Positions 1-11,462 of a stretch of DNA of 64,000 nt are shown here, piece after piece. Under the pieces are notes generated by a model that was given only the letters and a program-made list of their open reading frames with translations, made no database searches and was not told the DNA's origin. The stretch comes from Vanrija pseudolonga (lineage: Eukaryota > Basidiomycota > Tremellomycetes > Trichosporonales > Trichosporonaceae), in NCBI RefSeq assembly GCF_020906515.1, contig NC_085849.1, positions 496,001-560,000 on the forward strand, in the 5' to 3' direction. Made by a program: the position numbers and the translations under genes. Within the stretch, counting starts at the first letter, position 1. Every line of letters begins with the position of its first letter.

Positions 1-1696
1 CCGTCTCCTCCCCGCTGTAGTAACTTGGCCTGTGCTGTACCACCATATCACTACTACTGTATAATGCACGTTGTATAATTCGGGACAGAGGCGTCGATCT
101 CGTGCCTGCAGGTGTGGGAGGCGATGGTGGTATCTTGGGCACCGGCAGCATCCCGCCCACGTCGTCGCCGTCATCGCAGCTCTCCGAGTCATCTGGCGTC
201 GTCTCGTCGCAGACTCGCTCGCTCGCCCGCATCGAATCATGAACGCAAACATGACGGTGTGGCAGCGGAATGATACAAACGCCAGCAATCACGGCTCACA
301 CTCGCACCTACCAATAGCCGCCTCCTGTATCTCGCGGCGCGTCGCGTGCCCGCGTAGCCGTCTCCCACCAACTCGTCCGTGCCTGAGGCCCTACGGATCT
401 GACTGCTCCTCCACTCTCCCATGACGCTACGGCCCACGCGTGCCGACGGCGCTGAGACTGATCACGAGACAGACAGACAGCAGGTAGGGGTGGTTACTAC
501 CGGCATGTGAAGTAGGTGGAGACGGCTGATGGATGCGCCCACACAAGGTTTGTTGGTCATCAACGAGTGTGGCGGAAGTCCAAAAACCACCTCGCACCAC
601 TTGCCTGGCCACATGATTCCATGTTTGGCCTTAGATCACTCTTCAAGGAGCAGCCCCGTATCGCGCCTCCGCCCTGGCAGTAGCCTGTCCACTCACAATC
701 GAGGTGGTACGCGTGCTGGGTCCATGTGCTGCGGCGCCCTTGCTCTGTGCTGCTCCATTCCGCCCGTTTCATGTGCCGTGAGTGTGTCCTCATGACATGC
801 CACACTCTATCACCGGATGTGGTCGCGGGTAGAGGCGACTGTGCTACCAGCAGCGTGGTACATGTGTATGTGTGGGCGGAGAAGCGCACCATCTCCCTTG
901 CAATCCCTCATCCCCTCTATCTTGTGCCGCCACCGCCCCCACACGAACGAACCCCTACAGCAGTTGGCCTCGGGATGGACGACGTCGAGGCCGCCCAGCC
1001 TGGCGAGGATGTCATGGCCAGTTTTGTGTTGACGGCCGACGGCCTCGACAAAGTAGATAGATACGTATGGCGGTTTGCGGTTGCGGTGACTTGCACGTGG
1101 GCGTGGACCGGTCCCAGGACGAGGACATGTGCATGGTGTGCAAGGGGTGCTGCTGGCTGGGTGGGTCGTCATTGCCCCGGACCACCAGGTATGTCACCAC
1201 TAGCGCAATGCCTCAGACGCTCCCGCCGAGGGACGGCCCAAGTAGTGTATGTGAATGAATGCCGGAGGATGCGCTTCCGCCCCGGAGCTACTGCCCAAGC
1301 TTTACGCTACCGTAAACAAGGTTTGTGTGTCGTCATTCCCCCAGTCTCGATCAGACCAGCTGATGCTGGCCACATGATAGCTAGCTGACCCGTGCGTCTG
1401 TACGTCCTGGCAGTCGCTGCATACAGACAGATCTTGCAACTTGCCAGCGATCGGCCCACAACGTTTTATTCCATTCTTCTGTCGCGGCCCTGCTACAGGA
1501 AGGATTGCCAAGCGGTGGTCCCTCCTTCCACGGACGACGGTGGGTTGGCGTTGGCCCCCACATGCGGCTATGGAGTAGCACCGAGACTACCACTCAATGT
1601 CGTGCCCTGCTCGACCCATCACATTCCGTACTCGCAAGTGTCGTCGCCGCACATGACGTGCCCGAGCCCTGGGAGCTAGCTACCTTCCCTCGACCT
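1..1696. other. Left-edge stretch without a recognisable gene
   Basis: Several overlapping frames on both strands are open for 60-220 codons, but their translations are Arg/Pro/Cys-rich and have no recognisable domain, start context or intron pattern. I see no gene here. The last part probably carries the promoter of the small gene that starts at 1776. Confidence 0.5.
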
Positions 1697-1702
1697 TATA
1701 TA
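1697..1702 (+). promoter_or_regulatory. TATA box of small gene
   Basis: TATATA lies 74 bases before the ATG at 1776, followed by a C-rich, then CA-rich leader ending in CAACA just before the ATG. This is a typical fungal promoter and leader layout and is one reason to treat the small frame downstream as a gene. Confidence 0.5.
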
Positions 1703-1775
1703 GCGGCGTTGTGGCGCTGCCCCTCCCCGGCATCTCCATCCACCCATCCACCCACTCCTACACAACAAACCAACA

Positions 1776-2048
1776 ATGTCTTCGAACGCTCCCACCAGCA
1801 CCTCTGTCGTGAGCCGTCGCCGTCACTGTCCGGTGACCCGCTGATCGCTAACGAGATCCAGCCTACTGGGGAGACCGCCAAAGCCGGCCAGGTAGGCCCC
1901 CCTCCCAGCGGCGCCACTGACTTGCGAGCAGACGAAGGGCGAGGCTACCGTTACGTCCGGTGTTCCTACCCAGGGTGATTGGACGCTCCCGCCTCGTGCG
2001 ACCGGCGGTGCTGCCGAGGAGGGGTGGAGCACCGGCCCTCCCTCTTGA
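1776..2048 (+). CDS. Small hydrophilic Thr/Gly-rich protein (tentative)
   Basis: Proposed exons are 1776-1808, 1862-1891 and 1932-2048, giving 59 residues. The first intron starts GTGAGC and has CTAAC ten bases before its CAG; the second starts GTAGGC. The peptide starts MSSNAPTSTSV, is rich in Thr, Gly, Ala and Pro, has no Cys, and has no membrane segment or signal peptide. The frame stays open across both junctions and the gene has a TATA box and a CA-rich leader. I do not recognise the family; the composition recalls small hydrophilic stress proteins, which is only an impression. The ATTGG-to-stop part could be spliced differently, because a Glu/Lys-rich frame follows at about 2041-2160. 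Confidence 0.45.
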
Positions 2049-2825
2049 GTACGACAGCCTCTCATCGGCCCACGAGCTCACCGAGGTACTGTCGCAAAGC
2101 CGCCATGAGCTGAAGACGAAGCTCGAGTCGGAGGCCGTCGGGGAGTCGAACGTAGCTTGAGCAACGGTGTGGATCAAGTAGTCTGTTTGAATGAATAGCT
2201 CTCGCGTCTGCAAGTCATGGGCCGGCGCTGGCCAGTGAGGTTGCAGGCTCTCCTTAGGAACGATGCGGTGACGAGGCGCGCCAGTCATCCCAACGCCATG
2301 AATCGCAGCAATGGAAGGTGACGACGTATGTGGCCAACTCCATTCCGGCACTAAGGTCAAGCAAGGTTCACGCCATGGTCGTTCCGCCACAGACTAGCAT
2401 GACGCACCGGCCTGCACGACAACCAACAAGCCGCATTCCGGTGGAGCGGACGGAGAGTGACCAGTCGTACCACCAACCGGCCGTGAGCAACTCAGCCTGC
2501 AAGCCCGATGGCCAAATGCCACCGGACAACATGCTACCATGGACCGTGCATCCCAGCAGCCAGCAACGCAGCGCACCATGAGTCAGAGTTTGGCGCCTGG
2601 TGCACGCGTCCTGCTAGCAGCACGAGCAGTCAAAGTCAACACCAACAGCCCACAATCCGCCACAATCAATGACGTGTGATTAATTGCATCGTCGGCCCGC
2701 GAGCCGGGGCCCTCCCTGCGCCGAGATATCCAGCGGCCAGTGGATGGATGGTGTGACGGCGCCGCGCGACCACTCAACAGCAACCTTCGACAGACTTCTC
2801 CACACCAGTAACAACAGCAGCAACA
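2049..2825. other. Intergenic stretch
   Basis: A short Glu/Lys/Ser-rich frame on the plus strand at about 2041-2160 could be an unrecognised last exon of the upstream small gene. Nothing else is supported. The final 60 bases (CA-rich, AACAGCAGCAACA) are the probable leader of the gene starting at 2826. Confidence 0.4.
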
Positions 2826-3477
2826 ATGACCGTCGTCGCGCCCGTCTACGACAAGTCCAACCCCAAGGCGGAGAAGTGAGTCACGGCGCTGTTGTCCCGC
2901 CAACGCGGTGACTCGTCTCGCGCGCTGGCTGACCCTCGTGCGCAGGCTCTACCCCTACCACCTGCCCTTCTCGCCCGAGTGGGCCGAGAAGAAGGACATC
3001 TTCGGCTCGTCGACGATGATGATGGCCGGCGGAGGCATGTTCATGCGTAACCCGCTCATCATCTGGTCGGCAATGGTGCTCGCTGTCCAGCAGTACGTCA
3101 CGGCCGAGCCGCTGCGCAAGGGCAAGGACGCGGCGAGCCCCCTGGCGACGATTGGGTGAGTGGTGTTGCTTGTCTTGCTTGCCTTCCTCGTCTTCCCCGC
3201 CTTCCTCGTCTCCCTCGATTCAACACTGCTCTCGCTCCGCTCGAAAGGAAGGTGGCTCGCCCGCCCACCCCCCCTGCTGGCGCGAGCGATACTGTGCCCG
3301 CCCACCCACCCCTCCACCGCTCCGCCTCCCCCCACCTGACTCCGGGCTCCGCCTTCCCCGCTAACAGACAGAATGGCCCTTTCCGGCGTCTTTGCTCTCA
3401 CCGTCCCCAAGATCATGCTCGCCCCCGAAGCCGCCCACGCTGCGGGCGCCGCCGCCGCGTCGGCGGCGACGTCGTAA
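2826..3477 (+). CDS. Asterix-like ER membrane protein (PAT complex subunit, UPF0139 family)
   Basis: Exons 2826-2875, 2946-3155 and 3372-3477 give 121 residues. The family (human WDR83OS/Asterix) works in the ER membrane with CCDC47 as the PAT complex, which protects transmembrane segments of new multipass proteins. Supporting features are the short length, a polar N-terminus, a Met/Gly-rich stretch with a first hydrophobic helix around residues 45-65, a charged loop with Lys and Asp, and a second hydrophobic helix around 85-105. The last exon needs the acceptor ACAGACAG to read MALSGVFALTVPK. The 216-base second intron carries a repeat also found in an intron at 9.5 kb. The family call rests on topology and weak motif similarity. 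Confidence 0.65.
3182..3335 (+). repeat. Modular intronic repeat, copy A
   Basis: This lies inside intron 2 (3156-3371) of the Asterix-like gene. It starts with repeats of CTTCCTCGTCT and continues with modules of about 40 bases: GCTCGAAAGGAAGGT followed by C-rich CCGCCCACCC, then GCTGGCGCGAGCGATACT followed by GCCCGCCCACCCACC. It ends near CCGCTCCGCCTCCCC. The same modules occur in reverse orientation at 9558-9784, in an intron of an unrelated gene. Confidence 0.8.
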
Positions 3478-4031
3478 AAGGGTTGGATGCAGTTGTACCT
3501 GGGTAGAGGGGCGTGTTTGGGGAAGGGACTGACGCGAGTGTGGAGGGATGTTGCGAGGAACAATAAGAGTGGAGGAGAAAGAAGCGTGCCACGGTGCAGG
3601 CGTGACGATCGCTGATCTCTGCTGATACCGACTGACTGACAATATTCTTTGTCGCTGAACAAAAGGCTGATATCGTCGAGGGGGTGTGCGTGACGAGTCG
3701 AGGCAGCGAGCGGCGAGGCACAGCGACCTGTGCGAGTGCGCGTTGTGGCGCTGTGCGTGCTGAGGTGGTCACAGTGGTCGTGCTCGCTGCTCGCCTCGCC
3801 CTCGCTCGCTCTCGAACAGTGTGCCCTCCTTTGGCCTGGCGCGAGTCACTCCCCTCCCGCCCTGTTTCTCGTCTCCCACTCCCATCCCAGCCCCACCCCA
3901 ATCCCCCCGTCCCCCCTCCTCGCACTGACCACTTTAAATGACAGAAACGCACCGTCCGTCCCTCTTCCATCCTCTTCCATCCAAACATCATCATCATCCA
4001 GCACACACATCCAACCATCCCACCACGCACG
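3478..4031. other. Intergenic stretch with pyrimidine-rich promoter
   Basis: From about 3790 to 4030 the plus strand is strongly CT-rich (CTCCCACTCCCATCC type), which is usual for the promoter and leader of the gene starting at 4032. The first half is the 3' flank of the Asterix-like gene. No coding region is supported. Confidence 0.5.
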
Positions 4032-5346
4032 ATGGCAGCCAACACTGGGTATGGGCCGAGCGCCCTCCCGTCGCTGATGTCCAAGGACAAGGCCGACGCA
4101 GCCGCTGCCGCCAACGCAATCCACATCCAGCAGAACAAAGCCGGCGAGCCGATCCCCATCCAGCTGCCGACCATCTACATCAACCCGTACTCTGTTCCCA
4201 ACTTGCCCGGAGCCATGGACGGCGTGCCCGGCGCTTTTGGCGCCACTGCGCGCTCGCTCACCCCGCCCGCGGCGCCGAAGAAGAAGGAGCGCGAGAGGGA
4301 GATCAAGGAGGACAAGAAGCCCGCCGCCGCCGTCGTGGCTGTCCCCGAGAGCGCCGCGACCCCACCCGCGCCCTGGTGGAACTTTGGCGCGCCGCACCCC
4401 CTTCTGTGGGTCACGCTCGGGCTGAGCATCCTGGCCATCGTGCTCGGCGTGCCGAAGGGCACGCTGCCGACGATCACCGGCCGCCACCGTGTGCTCCGCG
4501 TGAGTGGTGACCAGCGCCTCGTCTAACAAAGCACCACTAACGCCCACCCCGCAGGCGCAAGAGATCCAGGTCGCCGAGCGCCTCGCCCTGCTGAACCAGC
4601 TGAGCGGCTTCCTCCCCCCGCCGCTGGCCGCCCTGCTCATCCCCGACCCCGGCCTCGGGGCGATCCTCGCCCCCGGCCTCGGCGGCGCGGACCGCGCGCG
4701 CGCGCTCGACCTCGTGCGCCTCGGCACCGGCCTGCAGCTGTGGAATGCGCAGGCGCACGCCGACGCCAGCGGGTGGTGGACTATCGAGGAGCTGTCCGCC
4801 GGCGCGAGCGTCGTGCGCTCCACTGCGGCTGGGCGCGAGCGCGAGGTGTGGGTCCTGCGCGCGGCTGACGCGGTGAGCGAGCACGCCGCGCTGCTCGCCG
4901 CGCTCACGTCGTCCCTGCTCTCCCGCGAGCGGCTGTACGCCGAGCTCGACAGATGCCGCGCCGAGCCGTGCACTTGCCCCGCCACTCCGCGCCTCGGCAA
5001 CACCATCACGGCGACGGCAGTCCCCAAGGCCACGCAGCCGACGACCACGGTCGTGGTCGAAGCGCCAGGCGCGGCAGAGAGAGACGACCACGACCGCACC
5101 GCCGACGACCGCCGCCGCTTCCGCGAGCGCGAGATCGAGGTCGAGGAGCGCGAGCGCGACGTTGCCCGCCGCGAAAAGTGGGTCGTCGAGAGCATGCGTA
5201 AGCTTGCCGAGAAGAGCCAGTGAGTCGGCGGCAAAGGCGGGGAGGCGCTGACCCCCAGCCACCAGGCGAGCGAGCTCACGATGGAGGACCGCATCACTGA
5301 GCGTCTCAAGCACTACCAGCGCCAGCTGTCCAACCTGCACGATTAG
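4032..5346 (+). CDS. Membrane-anchored coiled-coil protein, unknown function
   Basis: Exons 4032-4499, 4555-5219 and 5259-5346 give 406 residues. The N-terminal part is Ala/Pro/Lys-rich, with YINPYSVPNLPG near residue 55 and a basic stretch PKKKEREREIKEDKK near 85. One clear membrane helix (WVTLGLSILAIVLGVP) lies at about 122-140. The C-terminal two thirds begin with a leucine-rich segment and end in a charged helix (RDVARREKWVVESMRKLAEK) that looks like a coiled coil. The last intron uses acceptor CCCCCAG, which keeps the frame to a short tail ending QLSNLHD. I do not recognise the family. A single anchor with long charged helices suggests an organelle-surface scaffold, but that is inference. 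The antisense frame of 487 codons here is a shadow. Confidence 0.8.
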
Positions 5347-5926
5347 GCGGGGGAAGACAGAGACGTGTCGACGACCTTCACTGTATAGACATTGCGATGC
5401 ACGCCGTCACGTTGTGCCGTGGCGCTGGTGCCACTGTGGCGTGTTCTGGCGAGCCCTGTTGTGCGGCAGCTCCAGGTGCCAGAGTTTGAGAAAGCAGTCA
5501 GTCACGCTGTGGTTGGTTGGCCAGCGTCGCTGCGTAGTAACTGCGCGACTGCGAGTGGACGCGTCTGGCTGCGGTGCTCCATGCTCAAAAAGATCTCTCA
5601 CTCCCGCCTCGGACCATTCAGCGTACCCCGCAGCCTGGACTCGATGACTCGCAGTCGTCTGTCCCGTTGACCTGCCGTGTGGCCTTGGCGCCGACGGCCG
5701 CCGTCCCTCGGCCCCCGGTGGCCCCACCTACGCATCCCCTCAAACCATGAATAATGCATAATGAATCCTCATGCCCATGCAGGTGCGCGCGGCCTCTATC
5801 GCCGCGTGCTTGATCGTGTTCGGTGCGACCGCGTGGTAGTTTTGTGCAGGTAACCGAAGTGTGGGGGGTGTGTGGGTGGAATGGCGACGTCGTGGTGCGA
5901 GACAGTCAGGAGTGTTCGGCGCCACA
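5347..5926. other. Convergent intergenic stretch
   Basis: This holds the 3' flanks of the plus-strand coiled-coil gene and the minus-strand HIT-like gene. The stretch at about 5740-5770 is AT-rich (ATAATGCATAATGAATCC) and may hold 3'-end signals. No gene is seen. Confidence 0.4.
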
Positions 5927-7656
5927 TTACGCCTTGGAAATGGTGGGGCTCTGGAGCGAGCTGCGGTTCGAGCTCGTCGTCGAGCTCTGCAGCGACGTGC
6001 GCGCGCTGCCTTCTGGGCTGCCGCCCAGGTCAATGGCCGTCCACGCGTCCGCCTCGGCGGCGGGCACAGGTGGCCTGATGGTGATGGTCGACGCTGCCGA
6101 GCTCTTGCGGTCAAGGGTCGACTTGGACTTGCGCGTTGGCGTCTCGGCGTACGGGTCCGTGTCCTGGATGTCCGAGATGCTCTTGCCCTTGTCAAGGGGG
6201 ACCTTTGGTGGCGTGTTGTCCGTGTAGGATGGCGGGTTGAGGACATTGGGGAAGCCCTGGGAGTCGTTAGCAGCTATCATCAAGCAGCTGCTCACCTCGG
6301 CCGCACCCGCGTCCGGCACCTTGCTCAGCGGAGCATTTGGTCTGAGGTTCTCATAGCCCGACTTGATCCTGTTGTTGGACGTCTCCTCACGAATCTCGGC
6401 GATGAGGTCGGGAATCGCCCACCAGTTCAGCGTGCCGAACACGACGTTTCGCCGCCACAACGTGGAACCCGGCAGTGACTTTTCAAAGGGGCCGAGGAAG
6501 GCCTGGGCGTGAAGGTGCGCATACGGGGAGCGCGGGTCGCCTAGAAGAAGGACGTCAGCAAAGGCCAAAGGAAGCGCGCGGTGTGTGTGCCGCTCGACGC
6601 TCGTACGCACGGGGCATTCCATTGACGAAACCGACCGACACGTCCTTTGCGCCGAAGATGCGGTCTGCGGCCTCTGGCGACTTGGCCGCAGTCGCGAGCA
6701 GGAGCCTGCTGGCGGTGGCTGTGATGTGGGAGAGGAGCGCCAGATCGGTGGGGCCCTGTGTGTTTCATTAGCACAATGTTGCCCGCAAGGCAATGCAGCC
6801 AGCCGCGCGCCAAGCTAGCAATAGAACTCACAAACTGGTAGACGCTGGTGAGGTGCCTGTTGAGAACAATGGTCAAATGGCGCCCTCCGCCGCACAGCGC
6901 GTCGGCGTCGTCGGCGGGGTAGACGGTAATGTCGTCGTCGCGGTAGATGATGTGCCGCCCCGAGACATACGAGTCTTGCGTTGATGAGCTGCGGCCGTTT
7001 GTGGGCGACCCCGACCCGGGGACTGTTGGGCGCGCAGGCGCCCCTCCACGCAGGATGTCTGGTGTGCCGGGCCTGTAAATGTCTGGACTGGCAGCTCGTG
7101 CTGGTGCGAGGGGGATACGGGCGTCGATTGGAGAGGTGGGGACAGACGAGTTGTAGCGGGGCGGCGACGAGGTAAAGTTGGTCTGGGAGCTGGCGGTCGC
7201 GACAATGCCGCACAGCACGCAGCCTGGGTGGATCGTCTGGTAGACTGGCGCTGAGGCCGCGGTCACTGGCGCGTTGGTCCGTAGCAAGGGAGCCGAGGAA
7301 GACGGCTGGCGCTGCAAGCCTTGCTGCGGAGAGACGGTAAGGCGGCCTTGGAATGTTGGCGCTGCGCTGCTCGAGCTCGGCATATTGTCTGGCAAGGGTG
7401 GTGGTGCGTTTGCAGTAGGAGAAGTGAGAGTGAGTGATCTTGTGGTTGAAGTGGACGATGTCGACGAGGCGGTGTGGTGAGGGGGCCGTGGTCGCTGCTG
7501 GCGCTGCTGGTAGGCCGTGTGCTGCAGCTTGCCAGGGGTTGTTGTGTTGGTGGTGGACGTTGCAGGCGTGGCCGTGCTTTGGCTCGGGTCTGCCGTGGCC
7601 GCCGTAGTACTACTCTGCATCCTTGTCGTCGGTGCCGCGGCAGTGACGGTGGACAT
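5927..7656 (-). CDS. Histidine-triad (HIT)-like fungal protein
   Basis: Exons, in transcript order, are 7656-6832, 6755-6611, 6540-6296 and 6256-5927: 514 residues. The first 160 residues are Ser/Thr/Pro/Gln-rich and probably disordered. A HIT-like core follows: CVLCGIV near 160, an IIYRDDDITVYPAD strand pair and a LTIVLNRH strand near 250-265, then SPYAHLHAQAF near 330. The last is an H-x-H-x-Q motif like that of the GalT branch rather than the three-His motif of Hint and Fhit. The HIT superfamily hydrolyses or transfers nucleotide phosphates, but the substrate here cannot be told. The C-terminal 150 residues are again low-complexity. The start was set at MSTVTAAAP because the upstream in-frame extension lacks a good ATG. 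All four exons join in frame with CTAAC or CTGAC branch sites. Confidence 0.75.
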
Positions 7657-9341
7657 TGTGTGTAGGACGCCAGCGAGCGAGCGAGCTGTGCGGGCGGCGG
7701 GGGTAAGGCACTGGGCTGGCTGGCTGGTGAGACGCGCGCACACAGACTCGCTCGAGTGGAGCCTTGCGAGTGGTGCAGGGCGCGCGCGCGGGGGGGCCTC
7801 AAAGGGGGTGTGCGTGAGGGTGCGAGCTCGCACCAGAGCGTGTGCTGGCTGACTCTGTGTCACGCTGTGCGCGTCGGCGGCGGCGGCGGTGCGGTGGAGG
7901 ACAGCAGAGGTGCGTGCGAATGACAGAGATGGAGGCGGTCAGAGGCGCAGCTGCGGATAAGAATCCTATTGTGTCGAGCGGGCACAGGCCTGGGAGGGTG
8001 GGGGGGGGGGGATGTGTGAGTTGTGTGAGATTGAGTGCGATGCACGTCGTCGAGTTGTCGCCGTCTTGTTCTCGTTTGTCGGGTGTGCAGTTACACAGCT
8101 GCTTGCTTAGGCGTGTACTGCACCGTCGCGTTTAGGACAATTGTGTCAGAGTGTTGTGGTTGTTCCTTAGGAGCAGCACTCGCTACACTCGCTCGCTCCG
8201 CTCTGCATTTGCCGCAGTGACTTCCCAGTGACTCCGCTTACCACTGCTGCGTGAGCTGCGAGCCAGACGACAGCGGACGGCGACGACGCAGCCTCGAATC
8301 TGAACCTTTGGAGTTTGCTCCTGCTCGCTCCTGCTCGTCTTGTCTGAAGCATTCTGCCCTTCAAGCCTAGACCCCTCTCGTGCTGCCCTGAGTCGACTTG
8401 GCCACTTTGCACGTCTGGCATGCACACCGAGGCACCGACACGACACTGCCAATGACGCAAGGTTGCTTATACGGGCGGGCGGGTGGGCCCTAACAGGCCC
8501 TATGTTGCCGCCAATTACCCTTTGATCGACACGACACGGCAAACCAAAACCTGCCTAGGAAATCAAAATGCTACTGGGTGGGTTGGGTGGTGGCCGAGGT
8601 AGGTGGGCAAGCGGCTCAGGCTCAGCAAGCTGCGGCAGCTGTGCAACGACGCGACGAGTGAGAGCAGCACATGGCATTTGTATATAATCAGCTTGCTGAG
8701 TGTATCTCTGGCCCGACTGACTCACTGCTGCGGCGCCAGCTTTGTCAACTTGGGCCTTTTGCTGCTAATACTGTTCAACCATCGAGGGCTCAACAAAGGG
8801 CACTCTGACGGGGCCACTGTGCGCCAAGAACCTGCCATTACCTGCATGGCCGAGGGTCGATGCCTGCCACGACTGCGTAAATAGACACTTGAGAGGGACT
8901 AGGCGACTAGCTGAAGCGGGAGTAAAGCCACGTGGCTAACCTCATCCTTGTCCAGTCCCTTCCCTTTGTCACGCGACTTTACCCCCGTGGACGCTTGTAC
9001 GCATTTCGGCCTTGTCACATGTGCGGGGCAGTTCCATCGACCCCAGCCTTGCTTGTGGTTAGGTTTTAGCCGGGCCGGAACACGGCCGCGTACCAAAGAC
9101 GCCGGGGAGCCACAAGCCACACACACTGCAGGCCGCACGCCCATCGCCTACACACCCCTCGAGCCGAGATGAGCGCATTGGGGCACGCAGCCCATTCCTC
9201 TTGCTACGGGGCACATCCACCAACGAGCAGCCATACACCTACGCTACCTCTCTTTTAAAGACGACGACACCACGGATCTCGCCCTCCTCTTCTCTCGCTC
9301 TTGCCCCACCCCTACTCACCACTCTCTAAAACACCACCACA
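7657..9341. other. Divergent intergenic region between HIT-like and transhydrogenase genes
   Basis: This 1.7 kb region separates two genes read outward. It contains a run of 12 G near 8000, a TATATAAT near 8690 with no clear gene after it, and a CT/CA-rich leader before 9342. Open frames here are short and compositionally random. No gene is supported. Confidence 0.45.
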
Positions 9342-11462
9342 ATGCCGCCTGCTCCAGCTTCGCGCGCCTCCATCGTCAAGCTCATGTCCCTCACCGCCTC
9401 GGCGGGCTGCAGGGGATGTGGACGTACTCACACGGCGGCGCATTCGTGTGCCTCGGGAGCGACTCACGACCACGGCAAGCGCGGTCTGGCGACGCCGGTT
9501 GACCTGCCCGGTGCCCCCCAAGGCAACACGGACTACGCGTTCGAGGTGAGTTGAAATGGAGGGGGAGGCGGAGCCGGGTGGAGGGGTGGGTGGTGGCATA
9601 CTTCTTGCGCGCAGCGCATAGGGGTGGGTGGGCGGGCAGAGTATCGCTCGCGCCAGCAGGGTGGGTGGGTGGGCGACCTTCCTTGCGAGCATCGCTCGAG
9701 GGCGGGTGGGTGGGCCTACCTTCCTTTCGAGCAGAGCGAGCATACTGGAGGGAAGACGAGGAAGACGAGGAAGGCGGGGAAGACCAGGCCCCACCAAGAA
9801 GCCGCCGCCCCCGCGGCAAGGTCCGGGTCTTGGCACCGGGCTCGGCGACAACTACCACGGCCTCTGCAGTGGTGAGGACGGCGCCGACTGTGCCCGGCAC
9901 ACCGACGACGCTCTCCTCACCACCACGCATTCCGTGCGCCGCGATGCCGGCGGAGAAACACTCGCGGCATGGATATCGCAACTGCCCCGCAGTGTGCCAA
10001 GTTTAGCCGACGCGCGACGCGCGACTTGTGCTACTCGGCCGGCCGCGCCGCGCCGACTGTGCCCACGCCATCGCGCGCCCGCATGCATGCATGCAAGCGC
10101 AGCACATGCTAACACTTGCTTCAGATGGCCGCGTCCACCCTCCGCTTCGGTACCGGCGCCACCCGCGAGGTCGGCATGGACCTCAGGAACATGATCAACC
10201 TCCTCCCCGCCAACGAGCAGGCCAAGGCCAAGATTGCCGTCTTCACCGACCCCAACATTGCCAAGCTCCCCGTCATGAAGACGGTCGAGCAGGCCCTCCA
10301 GCAGCAGAACCTCCCCTTCGTCGTCTTTGACAAGATCTCGGTCGAGCCCACTGAGAACTCGTGGAACGAGGCCATTGACTGGACCCGCGGCAACGACATC
10401 ACCCACTTCCTCGCTGTTGGTGGTGGTTCCACCATGGACACGGCCAAGGCTGCCAACCTCCTCTCGTGCTACCCCGACAAGGACATGTACGAGTTCATCA
10501 ACGCCCCCGTCGGCAAGGGTACCCCGATCGAGAAGAAGCTCAAGCCCTTGATCGCCGTCCCCACTACCGCCGGTACCGGCTCGGAGACGACCGGCACCGC
10601 CATCCTTGACATTCCCTCCAGGAAGTTCAAGACTGGTATTGCCTCGCGTGCGCTCAAGCCCACTCTCGGCATTGTCGACACCCTCAACACGGCCACCTGC
10701 CCCCGTGAGGTCGCCGTCGCCGCTGGTCTCGACGTCCTCTTCCACTCGCTCGAGTCGTACACCGCCGTGCCCTACTACGAGCGTACCCCCCGCCCCGACA
10801 ACCCGATCAAGCGTCCCGCTTACCAGGGCTCGAACCCCGTCTCGGACATCTTCTCCAAGTGGGCTCTTGAGCAGACGATCAAGTACCTCCCCCGCATCTT
10901 CAAGGACCCCCACGGTGACGAGGAGGCCCGCCACCAGATGCTCCTCGCCGCGTCAACTGCCGGTATCGGCTTTGGCAACGCTGGTGTCCACCTCTGCCAC
11001 GCCGGCTCGTACCCCATCTCGTCGCTCAACAAGGCCCGTCCCAAGGACAAGCAGTACTTCCACCCCTCGTACAGCCCGGACATCCCCCTCATCCCCCACG
11101 GTGTTGCCGTCTCGCTCACCGCCCCCTCCGTCTTCCACTTCACCGCCCCCTCGTCGCCCGAGCGCCACCGTACTGCTGCCGAGATCTTCGCCGGCAAGGA
11201 CCGCCTCCACGAGGTCGCCAAGGTCCGCGACGAGGACATTGGCGCCTTCCTCCGCGAGGAGATCCAGAAGTTCCTCGACTCGGTCGCCGTCCCCCGCGGT
11301 CTTACCCAGGTCGGCTACGGCACCTCGGACATTGAGATCCTCGCCAAGGGCATGCTTCCCCAGCGCCGTGTCCTTGACCTTGCTCCTCTCCTCATCAAGG
11401 ACAACCAGGCCCAGGAGCTCGAGCAGCTCCAGGGCATCCTTGAGGGCGCTATGCGCTGGTAA
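9342..11462 (+). CDS. ADHFE1: Hydroxyacid-oxoacid transhydrogenase, mitochondrial (iron-type alcohol dehydrogenase)
   Basis: Exons 9342-9545 and 10125-11462 give 513 residues. The enzyme family oxidises 4-hydroxybutyrate to succinic semialdehyde while reducing 2-oxoglutarate to 2-hydroxyglutarate, in the mitochondrial matrix. The junction TDYAFE/MAASTLRFG matches the human protein closely, which fixes the splice sites. Visible motifs are GGGSTMDTAKAANL (dinucleotide loop), VPTTAGTGSETT, ESYTAVPYYER and the metal-site region FGNAGVHLCHAGSYP with HGVAV. The first 50 residues include CRGCGRTHTAAHSC and look like a targeting sequence. Length fits the family. The 579-base intron is ten times the local norm and holds a repeat shared with the Asterix-like gene. 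The strong C-ending codon bias suggests high expression. Confidence 0.95.
9558..9784 (-). repeat. Modular intronic repeat, copy B (reverse orientation)
   Basis: This begins about 12 bases after the donor of the 579-base transhydrogenase intron. Read on the minus strand it has CTTCCTCGTCT repeats and then four ~40-base modules, each with a GCTCG/AAGGAAGGT or CGAGCGATACT part followed by CCCACCCACC, ending GGCTCCGCCTCCCCC. It matches copy A at 3182-3335 over nearly its whole length but has one or two more modules. Confidence 0.8.

Noticed and set aside
3846-5309. A 487-codon open frame on the minus strand, and similar long antisense frames at 9852-10934 and 43567-44973
   Set aside because: Each lies exactly opposite well-supported exons. 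Their length follows from GC-rich, C-ending codons on the true strand, and their translations are Arg/Ser/Gly-rich without domains.
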